This document shows, in pieces, positions 1 through 9,387 of a stretch of DNA of 64,000 nt. A model generated the notes under the pieces. It made no database searches. It saw nothing but the letters and a program-made list of their open reading frames with translations, and was not told the origin of the DNA. Both the position numbers and the translations under genes were made by a program. This DNA comes from Streptomyces coryli (GTDB lineage: Bacteria; Actinomycetota; Actinomycetes; Streptomycetales; Streptomycetaceae): the NCBI RefSeq assembly GCF_011044975.1, contig NZ_JAAKZV010000016.1, forward strand, positions 1 to 64,000. Direction: 5' to 3'. The stretch's first letter is position 1, and each line of letters begins with the position of its first letter.

Positions 1-134
1 CGCCGCTGCCATGTCCCCTGCCCCCCTGCTCCCTCTCCCTCTCTGTTCTCTGTTCTCTCCCCACCACCAAAGCCGCCGCCCGGCAGCGCGAACGTGACCA
101 TCCGATGCCAAATCGCCCGCCCGGAACGCAGAAA

Positions 135-175
135 TGCCGCATCCGGAGCACTCAATGAGCGCTCCGGATGCGGCA
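135..175 (-). terminator. Intrinsic terminator after gcl
   Basis: Two perfectly complementary 15-base arms (135-149 and 161-175) enclose an 11-base loop about 40 bases beyond the gcl stop codon. There is no long T run, which is common for terminators in high-GC actinobacteria. The rest of bases 1-215 holds no gene that I can support. Confidence 0.75.
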
Positions 176-215
176 GTGCCGAGAGCCGTCCCCTCCCGGC
201 AGGTCTCTCAGGCCG

Positions 216-2003
<1,788 letters not shown>

Positions 2004-2050
2004 GTGAGTACTCCTGCTGTGTGGTGCGCCTGCACTGCGATTTCCGCCGT

Positions 2051-2090
2051 ACTTTCACGATGCGGAAAGTAGCTTCTACGATATGAAAGC
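2051..2090 (-). promoter_or_regulatory. Tandem palindromic operators of gcl
   Basis: At 2051-2070 the arms ACTTTC and GAAAGT flank eight bases and are perfectly complementary. The adjoining 2071-2090 block is a poorer copy (AGCTTC-N8-GAAAGC) in the same 20-bp register, i.e. two helical turns away. Both lie over and just downstream of the expected transcription start, a position suited to repression. Related half-sites precede hyi and glxR. The binder is not identifiable from sequence. An IclR-type regulator such as AllR is a reasonable guess. Confidence 0.6.
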
Positions 2091-2120
2091 AATGTAGGGC
2101 GGAGCTCCGGAGGGCGTCAA
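2091..2120 (-). promoter_or_regulatory. gcl promoter (-35/-10)
   Basis: On the minus strand TTGACG (2120-2115) and TACATT (2096-2091) are separated by 18 bases. This places the start near 2084, inside the operator pair. It resembles a principal (HrdB-type) sigma factor promoter. Confidence 0.6.
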
Positions 2121-2139
2121 GAGTTTTGGGATGCAAAAC

Positions 2140-2180
2140 GGGGCCGGTCCCGTACGCGACGTGCGTACGGGACCGGCCCC
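2140..2180 (-). terminator. Strong intrinsic terminator after the NCS2 permease gene
   Basis: Eighteen-base perfect arms (2140-2157 and 2163-2180) enclose a 5-base loop. On the minus strand the hairpin is followed by a short T-rich stretch (GTTTTGC). It lies 22 bases after the permease stop codon and separates that gene from gcl. Confidence 0.88.
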
Positions 2181-2202
2181 GCCGACCTCTCCCGCTAACG
2201 GA

Positions 2203-3609
2203 TCAATGGGCCGCCGCCGCCAGCGCCGGCTCCTCCTCCACGGCCTCCTCAGAGCTCTTCCTACGCCCAAGGTGGTTGAAGGCCAGATTCAGCACGATCG
2301 CCGTCAGGCACCCCGTGCTGATCCCCGAGTCCAGCACCACCAGCAGGTCCTCCGGCATGTTGTGGTAGAACTCCGGCGCGGCCACCGGGATCATGCCGAC
2401 GCCGATCGAGACCGCCACGATGATCGCGTTCTCGCCCTTCTCCAGCGCCGCCGAGGCCAGCGTCTGGATGCCGCTCGACGCCACCGAGCCGAAGAGCACG
2501 ATGCCCGCGCCACCCAGCACCGGCATCGGCACCAGCGACACCACCGACGCCGCCACCGGGAACAGCCCCAGTACGACCAGGATCAACCCACCCGCGGCGA
2601 CCACAAACCGGCTCCGCACCTTGGTCATGGCCACCAGGCCCACGTTCTGCGCGAACGCAGACGCCATGAAGCCGTTGAACAGCGGGCTCAGCGCGCTGCC
2701 GAGGGTGTCCGCCCGCAGGCCGCCCGCGATCGTCTTCTCGTCCGCCGGCTTGTCCACGATCTTGCCGAGCGCCAGCATGTCGGCCGTCGACTCGGTCATG
2801 CAGACCAGCATCACGATGCACATCGAGATGATCGCGCCGATCTCGAACTGCGGGGCGCCGAAGTGGAACGGCGTCGGGAAGCCGATGACATCCGCGTCCG
2901 AGATCGCGGAGAAGTCCGTAATGCCGACGGGGATGGCGATGAGCGTGCCGATCACCAGCCCGATCAGGATCGCGATCTGCTGCAGGAAGCCGCTCAGCAG
3001 GCGCCTCAGCACCAGCACGATGACCATCGTCACCGCGGCCATCGCGATGTTCTCGGTGGAGCCGTAATCCGGCGCCTTGGCATTGCCGCCCTGGGCCCAG
3101 TTGAAAGCAACGGGCAACAGTGACAGACCGATCAGGACGATGACCGTCCCGGTGACCAAGGGCGGGAAGAAACGCAGCAATTTACAGAAAACGCCGGAAA
3201 ATGCGAATCCAAGCAAACCGGCCACGATAATCGCGCCGAAGATGACGGCTATGCCCTCATCGCCCCGGCCCGCGCCTATCGCCACCATGGGCGTTACGGC
3301 GGCGAAGGTGACGCCGTTGACGAACGGCAGCCTGGCCCCGATCTTCCAGACCCCGAGCGTCTGGAGGAGAGTGGCAAGACCGGCCGTAAACAAGCTGGCG
3401 CCTATCAGGAACGCGGTTTCCTTCGCGTTCAGTCCCACGGCAGGACCGACGATCATCGGCGGGGCGACGACCCCGGCGTACATCGCGGCCACATGTTGCA
3501 GGCCATTGGTAAAGAGTTTCCAGGGCGGAAGCACCTCGTCAACAGGGTGCGTCTCGAGAGGCTTCTCGCTCTGGTCTTGCGGGTCTTGCGCAGTGCTTTC
3601 GGCGGCCAC
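2203..3609 (-). CDS. NCS2 family purine (uracil-xanthine) permease
   Basis: This is a proton-coupled nucleobase importer of the inner membrane, 468 residues with about 12-14 hydrophobic segments. Family signatures are visible: the start of the transport domain (LQHVAAMYAGVVAPPMIVG), the central TEST.D.LA segment and FAQNVGLV. The GTG start at 3609 is chosen because a perfect AGGAGG lies just upstream. A GTG eight codons earlier has no such site. The context (deaminase, uricase, Gcl) suggests xanthine, urate or another oxypurine as substrate. A second, similar permease is encoded at 5197-6609. The substrate cannot be settled from sequence alone. Confidence 0.93.
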   Translation of the reverse strand: MAAESTAQDPQDQSEKPLETHPVDEVLPPWKLFTNGLQHVAAMYAGVVAPPMIVGPAVGLNAKETAFLIGASLFTAGLATLLQTLGVWKIGARLPFVNGVTFAAVTPMVAIGAGRGDEGIAVIFGAIIVAGLLGFAFSGVFCKLLRFFPPLVTGTVIVLIGLSLLPVAFNWAQGGNAKAPDYGSTENIAMAAVTMVIVLVLRRLLSGFLQQIAILIGLVIGTLIAIPVGITDFSAISDADVIGFPTPFHFGAPQFEIGAIISMCIVMLVCMTESTADMLALGKIVDKPADEKTIAGGLRADTLGSALSPLFNGFMASAFAQNVGLVAMTKVRSRFVVAAGGLILVVLGLFPVAASVVSLVPMPVLGGAGIVLFGSVASSGIQTLASAALEKGENAIIVAVSIGVGMIPVAAPEFYHNMPEDLLVVLDSGISTGCLTAIVLNLAFNHLGRRKSSEEAVEEEPALAAAAH

Positions 3610-3711
3610 GAGGCGCCTCCTGTCGATGTACACGTCGTCCTTGACGGCTTTCAGGGAGGTATTGCTGGTGGTGCTTCGGTTGTGCTGCGACTTGCTATTC
3701 AGTTGTTGAGC

Positions 3712-3739
3712 CCGGCCGGGAGCCGTCCCTCCCGGCCGG
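3712..3739 (-). terminator. Terminator after the 8-oxoguanine deaminase gene
   Basis: Eleven-base perfect arms (3712-3722 and 3729-3739) with a 6-base loop, about 20 bases after the deaminase stop. It separates the deaminase gene from the downstream permease gene. Confidence 0.75.
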
Positions 3740-3760
3740 AGTCTGTGGGATTTCTCTGGA

Positions 3761-5149
3761 TCAGGACTGGGCCGCGATCCGCGCCAGGCGCTGGGCCTGT
3801 TCGCGGGCGTCGCGGGCGACGGAGTCCTCGTCGACGGTGGTCAGATGCGAGTCGGTGACGATCTGCCGGCCGTTCACGAACGACGCCGTCACCGGCGCCG
3901 CGGCCCCGAAGACCAGCGCCGCCACCGGGTCGGCGATCGTCGAGTGCCCGAGCCCGTCGAGCTTCCAGAGCACGACGTCGGCGAGCTTCCCGGCCTCCAG
4001 CGACCCGATCGAGTCGGCCCGGCCGAGCACCTGCGCCCCGCCGTAGGTGCCGAGGCGCAGCGCCTGACGGGCGTTGAGCGCCTTCTCCTTGTGCGGGCCG
4101 AGCCGGTTGACCAGCAGCGCGTTACGGAGCTCGGTGTGCAGCTCGCCGGTCTCGTTCGACGCGGTGCCGTCCACGCCGAGGCCGACCGGGACGCCCGCCG
4201 CGAGCATGTCCGGCACCCGGGCGATGCCCGCCGCAAGACGCGCGTTGGAGGACGGGCAGTGCGCGACGCCGGTCTTCGTACGGGCGAAGGCGGCGATGTC
4301 GGAGTCGTTCATGTGGACGGAGTGCGCCATCCACACGTCCTCGCCCAGCCAGCCCGCCGACTCGAAGTAGTCGGTGGGGCCCATGCCGAAGAGCTCATGG
4401 CAGAACTTCTCCTCCTCCACCGTCTCGCTGCCGTGGGTGTGCATGCGCACGCCCTTGCGCCGCGCCAGCTCGGCGCCCTGCTTCAGCAGTTCCGTAGAGA
4501 TGGAGAAGGGCGAGCACGGCGCGGCCGCGACCTGCGTCATCGAGTCGAAGGAGGCGTCGTGGTACGTGTCGATGGCCGACTCCGTGCCCGCCAGCGCACC
4601 CTCCAGCGTCTCCACCGCGAAGTCCGGCGGCAGCCCGCCGTCCTTCTCGCTGCGGTCCATGGAGCCGCGGGCGAGCGTGAAGCGCACGCCCATGTCGCGC
4701 GCCGCACCAACGATCGCTCCGGACAGGTCGCCGGAGCCGACCGGATACACGTAGTGGTGGTCCATCGCCGTGGTCACGCCGCCGCGCGCCATCATCGCCA
4801 ACGACCCTTGCGCGGCCGCCCGTACCATCGGCTCGTCGATCCGCGCCCAGGTCGGGTAGAGGGCGACGAGCCAGTTGAAGAGGTTGTGGTCCTGGGCCAG
4901 GCCGCGGGTGATCCACTGGTAGAAGTGGTGATGGGTGTTGACCAGCCCTGGCGTGGCCAGGTGGCCGTCGGCGTCGATGCGCCGGACCACGTTCTCCAGA
5001 TCGTCGGGGGCCTTGCCGGGGCCCACCGACTCGATCCGGTTGTCCGCGATCACGAGATAACCCGACGCGTACTCGGTGTCGTTCGCGTCCACGGTCGCGA
5101 TCGCGCAGTTCTCGATGACGATGCGCTGGGGGGTTGCCGAAGGTGCCAT
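3761..5149 (-). CDS. 8-oxoguanine deaminase / guanine deaminase-type amidohydrolase
   Basis: This 462-residue amidohydrolase-superfamily enzyme probably hydrolyses 8-oxoguanine to urate and ammonia. Guanine to xanthine is the alternative. Metal-binding H73-x-H75 lies in NTHHHFYQW, followed by HTHGSE near residue 230, the conserved HSVHMN segment and the metal aspartate in GVDGTASNE. The ATG at 5149 has an AAGGAAG site. The open frame runs far upstream, but that stretch is a shadow of the permease gene. The gene follows the NCS2 permease gene at 5197-6609 by 47 bases, so uptake and deamination are probably cotranscribed. Urate, its likely product, is the substrate of the uricase encoded next door. 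Confidence 0.88.
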   Translation of the reverse strand: MAPSATPQRIVIENCAIATVDANDTEYASGYLVIADNRIESVGPGKAPDDLENVVRRIDADGHLATPGLVNTHHHFYQWITRGLAQDHNLFNWLVALYPTWARIDEPMVRAAAQGSLAMMARGGVTTAMDHHYVYPVGSGDLSGAIVGAARDMGVRFTLARGSMDRSEKDGGLPPDFAVETLEGALAGTESAIDTYHDASFDSMTQVAAAPCSPFSISTELLKQGAELARRKGVRMHTHGSETVEEEKFCHELFGMGPTDYFESAGWLGEDVWMAHSVHMNDSDIAAFARTKTGVAHCPSSNARLAAGIARVPDMLAAGVPVGLGVDGTASNETGELHTELRNALLVNRLGPHKEKALNARQALRLGTYGGAQVLGRADSIGSLEAGKLADVVLWKLDGLGHSTIADPVAALVFGAAAPVTASFVNGRQIVTDSHLTTVDEDSVARDAREQAQRLARIAAQS

Positions 5150-5196
5150 GGTGCTTCCTTCTCGGGTTCCGGCGTGGTGGCGGGCACGGCAGGGCC

Positions 5197-6609
5197 CTAC
5201 GGAGATTTGAGTGCCGCAGCCGCGGTGACGCCGCTGCGGGTGCCGAGATGGTGGAAGAACAGATTCAGCGATACGGCGACCAGCGCGCCCGCGCTGATCC
5301 CGGAGCCGAGCACGGTCTGCGCCCAGGCCGGGAAGTCGGCGTAGAACGTGGGCGCGGCGAGCGGGATGATGCCCGCGCCGAGCGAGATGGCGACCAGGAT
5401 GATGTTGGAGCTGTCGTCGAGCCCGGCCTCGGAGAGCGTACGGATCCCGCTCACCGCGATCGAGCCGAAGAGGACGATGCCCGCGCCGCCGAGGACCGGC
5501 ATCGGCACCAGCGACACCACGGCACCCAGCACCGGGAAGGCGCCGAGGACGACGAGCGTCGCGCCGGCGACGGCGACCACGTAGCGGCTGCGCACCCGGG
5601 TCAGCGAGACGACGCCGACGTTCTGGGCGAAGGCGGAGGTGGGGAAGCCGCCGAAGACCGGGCCGATGAGCGTGGCGAGGCCGTCCGTACGCAGCCCGCG
5701 GGTGATGGTCTTGCCGTCCGTCTTGCGGTCGCAGATCTCGCCGACGGCGATCATCCCGGCCGAGGACTCGGTCATCAGCACCAGCATCACGATGCACAGC
5801 GAGAGGATCGCGGCGGGCTGGAAGGTGGGCGCGCCGAAGTCGAAGGGCGTGGGCAGCGCGGCGACCGGGGCCGTGGACAGCGACGAGAAGTCGGCCAGGC
5901 CGAACGGGATCGCGGCGAGCGTGCCGATGAACAGGCCCATGAGCAGCGCGATCTGCTTGACGAAGCCGCGCCCGAAGCGCTGGAAGAGCAGGATCACGAC
6001 GAGCGTGAAGGCGGCGAGGGCCAGGAACTTCATGTCGCCGTGGTGCGGGGATGTCTCGTCGCCGCCCTGCGCCCAGCCGATCGGCACGGGCATCAGCGTC
6101 ACGCCGATGAGGGTGATGACAACGCCGGTGACCAGCGGCGGGAAGAAGCGCAGCAGTCTGCCGAAGAAGGGGCCGACGGCGAGGCAGAAGACGCCCGCGA
6201 CCATGACCGCGCCGTAGATGGCGGGGAGTTGGTCGCCTTTGCCGTTGGACTCGGCGATGGCGAGGATGGGGGCGATGCCCGCGGAGGAGGCGGCGTTGAC
6301 AAAGGGGAGCCGGTTTCCGGCGAAACCTTTCACCCCGAGGGTCTGCAGGAGCGTGGCGAGTCCCGCGAGGAGCAGGCCCGCGGCTATCAGCCGGGTCTGC
6401 GCGGCCGGGTCGAGGCCGACGGCCTGGCCGATGATCAGGGGCGGGGTGACGACCCCGGCGTACATCGCGGCTATGTGCTGGAGCGCGGCGGGGACGAGCC
6501 GCGAGGGCTGGAGCTTTTCGTCCACCGGGTGGCAGTCGGGCTGCGCATCTTGCCCGTCCGGTGGGGTCGTACACGGGCCTTTTGCCGGCCTCTTTGCAGG
6601 CTGAGCCAT
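5197..6609 (-). CDS. NCS2 family purine permease (second copy)
   Basis: This 470-residue polytopic permease is paralogous to the product of 2203-3609. Shared segments include LQHIAAMYAGVVTPPLIIG, the TESSAGMIAVGE segment and FAQNVGVVSLTRVRSRYV. The start is taken at ATG 6609 (MAQPAKRP), because the codon nine residues earlier has no ribosome site. The gene heads a likely two-gene operon with the deaminase gene. The terminator hairpin of the uricase operon ends only about 24 bases before its start codon, leaving little room for a separate promoter, so it may depend on read-through. Confidence 0.92.
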   Translation of the reverse strand: MAQPAKRPAKGPCTTPPDGQDAQPDCHPVDEKLQPSRLVPAALQHIAAMYAGVVTPPLIIGQAVGLDPAAQTRLIAAGLLLAGLATLLQTLGVKGFAGNRLPFVNAASSAGIAPILAIAESNGKGDQLPAIYGAVMVAGVFCLAVGPFFGRLLRFFPPLVTGVVITLIGVTLMPVPIGWAQGGDETSPHHGDMKFLALAAFTLVVILLFQRFGRGFVKQIALLMGLFIGTLAAIPFGLADFSSLSTAPVAALPTPFDFGAPTFQPAAILSLCIVMLVLMTESSAGMIAVGEICDRKTDGKTITRGLRTDGLATLIGPVFGGFPTSAFAQNVGVVSLTRVRSRYVVAVAGATLVVLGAFPVLGAVVSLVPMPVLGGAGIVLFGSIAVSGIRTLSEAGLDDSSNIILVAISLGAGIIPLAAPTFYADFPAWAQTVLGSGISAGALVAVSLNLFFHHLGTRSGVTAAAALKSP

Positions 6610-6632
6610 GTGCTGTCGTTCCCTCGGGTGTG

Positions 6633-6670
6633 GCACGGCCCCGCCCGCTGCGTTTCGGGCGGGGCCGTGC
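6633..6670 (-). terminator. Hairpin between uricase and second NCS2 permease genes
   Basis: Perfect 15-base arms (6633-6647 and 6656-6670) with an 8-base loop, 9 bases after the uricase stop codon. It looks like an intrinsic terminator or attenuator, because the next gene on the same strand begins almost at once. Confidence 0.8.
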
Positions 6671-6679
6671 GGCCGAACG

Positions 6680-7615
6680 TCAGAGGTTGGTCATGTCGAT
6701 CGGGATGCGCTGGTCGGCGCCGTCCCGCAGGATCGTGGCCTCGATCAGGCCGTACGGGCGGTCCGCGGCGTAGTAGACGGCCCCGTCCTTGGCCTCGTTG
6801 TCGAGGTCGCAGAAGGAGAGGTCCTGGCGGAAGTGGTGCTTGTTGGGCGCCGAGAAGCGGATCTCGTCGACCTCGCCGCGGTTGTTGATGACCCGCGAGC
6901 CCATCTGGAACAGCGTCTGCTGCAGCGAGAGGGAGTAGGTCTCGACGAAGGCGTGCAGGATGTTCTTCTTCACCTGGGCGTAGGAACGCTCCCAGTTGGG
7001 GTTGCGCTCGTCGTCCTCACCGGTCCAGGTGTGGCGCCACCAGGTGGACAGCGACGTCGCGAGGATGCGGTCGTAGTCCTCCTTCAGCGTCGTGTACTTG
7101 TCCTTGATGTAGCCCCAGAACTCGGAGTTCGTGGTGTTCATCACGGTGAGGTCCTTGAAGCCCGAGAGGATCTCGAACTTCTCGCCGTCGTACGTGACCT
7201 GGGCGAGCCGGATCTCCTGGCCCTTGCGGACGAAGGAGTGCTTGACCTCGTCGGCGCCGATGAAGTTGGCGTTGGCGTCGGAGCCGGCTATGCGCTCCCA
7301 CGAGTACTCCTCGAGCCGGATGCGCGCCTTGTGGATGGACGGCTGGCTGTCGACGAAGTGCTTGGCCAGGTGGATGCCGTACTGCTCGATCGACTCGATG
7401 CCGTATTCCTTGGCAAAGGCGAAGCAGGTGTTCTTGGTGGTGTCGGTCGGCAGGCAGTTGGCGTTCGACCCGGTGAGGTGGACGTCGTCCAGGTCGCCGC
7501 TGAGGGCGACGGAGACGTTCACGTCCTTGATGTGGTGGGTGTCGCCGTCCCGCGTGATCTTGACGACCCGGTTCTCTGCCTTGCCGTACTGGTTCTGTCC
7601 CAGAATGGTGGGCAT
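6680..7615 (-). CDS. pucL: Urate oxidase (cofactor-free uricase)
   Basis: Oxidises urate with O2 to 5-hydroxyisourate and H2O2. The 311-residue product shows the uricase T-fold signatures: an N-terminal lysine (K12 in YGKAENRVVKI), the TDTTKNT segment (57-63) that supplies the catalytic threonine, SEFWGY, and PNKHHF near the C terminus with the catalytic histidine. There is no fused OHCU decarboxylase domain, unlike Bacillus PucL. The start has a GAGGGAG site that overlaps the end of the HIU hydrolase gene, leaving a 5-base gap. It is the third gene of uraD-hiuH-uricase. The H2O2 it makes explains the catalase gene in the cluster. Confidence 0.97.
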   Translation of the reverse strand: MPTILGQNQYGKAENRVVKITRDGDTHHIKDVNVSVALSGDLDDVHLTGSNANCLPTDTTKNTCFAFAKEYGIESIEQYGIHLAKHFVDSQPSIHKARIRLEEYSWERIAGSDANANFIGADEVKHSFVRKGQEIRLAQVTYDGEKFEILSGFKDLTVMNTTNSEFWGYIKDKYTTLKEDYDRILATSLSTWWRHTWTGEDDERNPNWERSYAQVKKNILHAFVETYSLSLQQTLFQMGSRVINNRGEVDEIRFSAPNKHHFRQDLSFCDLDNEAKDGAVYYAADRPYGLIEATILRDGADQRIPIDMTNL

Positions 7616-7620
7616 GTCTG

Positions 7621-8016
7621 CTAGCTCCCTCGGTAAACGGAGTAGCCGAACGGGTTGAGCAGCAGCGGCACGTGGTAGTGCTCGCCCGGCTTGACGGCGA
7701 AAGTGATCGCCACCTCCGGGAAAAACGCGTCGCTGTCCCGATGCGCGGGGGCGTCCTGCTGCGTCTCGGCTTGCTGAGTGTTCTTGTTGACGAAGTACGC
7801 CTCGGTCTCGAAGTCGAGACGTACATGGGTGGTGCCTTCCGACAGCGCCGGGAGGTCCTTGCAGCGGCCATCGGCGTCGGTCTTGGAACCACCGAGGTTC
7901 TGCCACGTCCCGTCGGCGCCCTTGGCCGACAGCGAGATGGCGACGCCCTCGGCGGGGCGGCCGATGCTGGTGTCGAGGATGTGCGTCGACACCGAGGCGG
8001 TCGTTGCGGTGCTCAT
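7621..8016 (-). CDS. 5-hydroxyisourate hydrolase (transthyretin-like)
   Basis: Hydrolyses 5-hydroxyisourate to OHCU, the second step of the uricase pathway. The 131-residue protein begins with the family motif STHILDTSIGRPA (H12) and ends in the diagnostic tetrapeptide YRGS. HYHVPLLLNPFGYSVYRG carries the second active-site histidine. The length matches stand-alone bacterial enzymes. Its ATG overlaps the uraD stop codon by four bases (ATGA), so translation is probably coupled. Confidence 0.96.
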   Translation of the reverse strand: MSTATTASVSTHILDTSIGRPAEGVAISLSAKGADGTWQNLGGSKTDADGRCKDLPALSEGTTHVRLDFETEAYFVNKNTQQAETQQDAPAHRDSDAFFPEVAITFAVKPGEHYHVPLLLNPFGYSVYRGS

Positions 8017-8531
8017 GCGGAGGTTCCCTCTTCCTCTACGAGACGGGCCAGCCGGATGCGATTGATCTTGCCCAGCTGCTCGCGGACGATCTCCCGCTCC
8101 TGCTCCGGCGTGTTGCCGATGCGCTCCTTGACCGCGGCGAGCATGTCCTCGCCGGTCAGCCCGGTGGCGCAGATGAGAAAGACGTGCCCGAACTTCTCCT
8201 GGTACGCCAGGTTGTTGTCGAGCATTTCCGCCTTGAGCGCCTCCGACGCGCCCGCCATCCCCGCCTGCTCCTTGTTGGAGGTCGGGTCGCCGGGCTTCGG
8301 CCTGCCGATCGGCGGGTGGCCCGCCATGGCCTCGTCCAGGTCGGCCGCGGTCAGCTTCGCCATGGCGGCGTCGCTCGCGGCGTACAGGGACTCGGCGTCG
8401 GCGTAGGGCCGCCCCGCGGCGACGGTCGCTCCCCACGCGGATGAGCTGCACACCTCGTGCAGCAGCTCGGCCGCGGTGGGGGCGTCGGAGGAGTTGAACC
8501 GGGCCAGGCCCGGCGATGCGCTGGAAGTCAC
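8013..8531 (-). CDS. uraD: OHCU decarboxylase
   Basis: Decarboxylates 2-oxo-4-hydroxy-4-carboxy-5-ureidoimidazoline to (S)-allantoin. The 172-residue protein has the catalytic histidine H72 in GHPPIG and the signature YQEKFGHVFLICATG (110-124). It is the first gene of the urate operon. The GTG start at 8531 has no convincing ribosome site. However, a -10 element ends 7 bases upstream, so transcription could begin at the G of the start codon and give a leaderless mRNA. Downstream coupling to the hydrolase gene is by ATGA overlap. Confidence 0.95.
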   Translation of the reverse strand: MTSSASPGLARFNSSDAPTAAELLHEVCSSSAWGATVAAGRPYADAESLYAASDAAMAKLTAADLDEAMAGHPPIGRPKPGDPTSNKEQAGMAGASEALKAEMLDNNLAYQEKFGHVFLICATGLTGEDMLAAVKERIGNTPEQEREIVREQLGKINRIRLARLVEEEGTSA

Positions 8532-8537
8532 AACGGA

Positions 8538-8566
8538 AAGCTAATTCCGCATTGCGGGAGCGTCAA
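8538..8566 (-). promoter_or_regulatory. Promoter of the uraD-HIU hydrolase-uricase operon
   Basis: Minus-strand TTGACG (8566-8561) and TAGCTT (8543-8538) are separated by exactly 17 bases. The predicted start is the first base of the uraD GTG (8531). The -35 box is part of the TCAAC-N5-GTTGA palindrome, and the spacer is filled by the TTCCGC palindrome. Confidence 0.65.
8545..8559. promoter_or_regulatory. TTCCGC palindrome in the uraD promoter spacer
   Basis: TTCCGC-ATT-GCGGGA forms a near-perfect 15-bp inverted repeat between the -10 and -35 boxes. It resembles the CTTCCG-N5-CGGAAG site before hyi, which suggests that a regulator of the glyoxylate branch also acts here. Confidence 0.5.
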
Positions 8567-8577
8567 CAGTTTGTTGA
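8563..8577. promoter_or_regulatory. TCAAC-N5-GTTGA operator at uraD
   Basis: A perfect 15-bp interrupted palindrome overlapping the -35 element. The same 15-bp pattern occurs twice before the catalase gene at 11294-11335. The uraD copy and one katA copy share the placement of TTGAC at the end of the right arm. Confidence 0.65.
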
Positions 8578-8585
8578 AGGGAAGT

Positions 8586-8620
8586 TTGATCGATCATTTC
8601 GGGCCAAGCGGATCGATCAA
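8586..8620. repeat. TTGATCGATC inverted repeat upstream of uraD
   Basis: Ten-base arms TTGATCGATC (8586-8595) and GATCGATCAA (8611-8620) are perfectly complementary around a 15-base spacer. The left arm plus one base is itself a palindrome (TGATCGATCA), and the right one nearly so, giving two possible binding sites centred about 24 bp apart. It lies directly upstream of the -35 region, between the convergent stop of the HTH_22 gene and uraD. Confidence 0.5.
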
Positions 8621-8648
8621 CCCAGGGCGGCCGGCGGACCGGCCGGCC

Positions 8649-9011
8649 TCACTGCCGGTTCAGATAGTTGTAGACCGTGAAGCGACTCACGCCTAGGGCG
8701 GACGCCACAGTCTCGACCCCGTGCCGTACGGAGAAGGCCCCGCGCTGCTCCAGGATCCTGACCACCGACTGCTTGGTCTTGCGGTCCAGCTCGGCCAGCG
8801 GCTGGCCGTGCCGGCGCTCCAGGTCGGCCAGGATGTGATCGAGCGAGTCGGAGAGGTGCGGCAGCCGCACGGCGGCGACGTCCTCGCCCTCCCACGTCAG
8901 CACGACGTCGTCGCCCTTGGCGTCGCCGGGCGGCACGATCTCCGCGCCCATCGCGTCCACCAGCGGCTTGACCGCCGCGACGAAAGGGTGCTCCCCCAGG
9001 CCCCCGGTCAT
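8649..9011 (-). CDS. HTH_22-type transcriptional regulator
   Basis: This 120-residue protein ends in a YheO-like helix-turn-helix (residues about 75-118: RKTKQSVVRILEQRG... then VASALGVSRFTVYNYLN). The N-terminal 70 residues are not a full PAS-like YheO domain and I do not recognise them. It begins by ATGA overlap with the small gene at 9008-9262 and sits just upstream of, and on the same strand as, the urate operon. It is the best local candidate for a regulator of that operon. DNA binding is supported by the motif, but the target is inference. Confidence 0.8.
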   Translation of the reverse strand: MTGGLGEHPFVAAVKPLVDAMGAEIVPPGDAKGDDVVLTWEGEDVAAVRLPHLSDSLDHILADLERRHGQPLAELDRKTKQSVVRILEQRGAFSVRHGVETVASALGVSRFTVYNYLNRQ

Positions 9012-9262
9012 GCGTCCCCGCCCTCTCTCACCACGTTCACCTGAAGCGACACCCGGGTGGCGCCGGCGGCGAGGGATTTACGGAGCAGCGCGTCGACGGC
9101 GGTCAGCACCGCGTCCGACTCGCCCTCCGCGGTATTGCCGAACGGGCCGACATCCACCTCGTCCAGCTCCGCCCCCTGGACGACCTCCCGCGCCACCACC
9201 GCATGCTCGGGCGCCTCATCGAGGTCGAACGGCTCCGTCGTGAACTCCACTCGCAAACGCAC
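9008..9262 (-). CDS. Small conserved protein, possibly of the thiamine-binding (DUF77) fold
   Basis: An 84-residue soluble protein with an N-terminal beta strand (MRLRVEFTTEPF), a GPFGNTAEGESDAVL turn and a final strand (RVSLQVNVVRE). The order of elements recalls the MTH1187/YkoF-like family, but similarity is faint, so the function is left open. It overlaps the HTH_22 gene by four bases and is probably cotranscribed with it, which suggests that it senses a ligand for, or partners with, that regulator. Confidence 0.7.
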   Translation of the reverse strand: MRLRVEFTTEPFDLDEAPEHAVVAREVVQGAELDEVDVGPFGNTAEGESDAVLTAVDALLRKSLAAGATRVSLQVNVVREGGDA

Positions 9263-9305
9263 GGCCTCACCCTAGCCCGCTGGGGACGGCTTCCGGGGGG
9301 ACCCC

Positions 9306-9335
9306 TTGACACCACCACCCGCCTCCGGCAAGACT
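9306..9335 (+). promoter_or_regulatory. hyi promoter
   Basis: A perfect TTGACA (9306-9311) is followed after 18 bases by a weak -10 (AAGACT, 9330-9335). The start would fall near 9342, inside the first hyi operator. Confidence 0.5.
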
Positions 9336-9371
9336 TCCGTTAGTCAGAAAGAAACTTCCGCTATACGGAAG
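9333..9371 (+). promoter_or_regulatory. Paired operators before hyi
   Basis: The first site (9334-9351) is an imperfect palindrome of CTTCC and GAAAG arms. The second (9355-9371) is a perfect CTTCCG-N5-CGGAAG palindrome. Their centres are about 20 bp apart, as in the gcl operator pair. The second also overlaps the ribosome-binding region. Confidence 0.6.
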
Positions 9372-9387
9372 GAGCGCGTTACCCCTC

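Noticed and set aside
5150-6574. N-terminal extension of the deaminase reading frame through the permease gene
   Set aside because: The extension is Arg/Pro-rich noise. The family start with a good ribosome site is at 5149.
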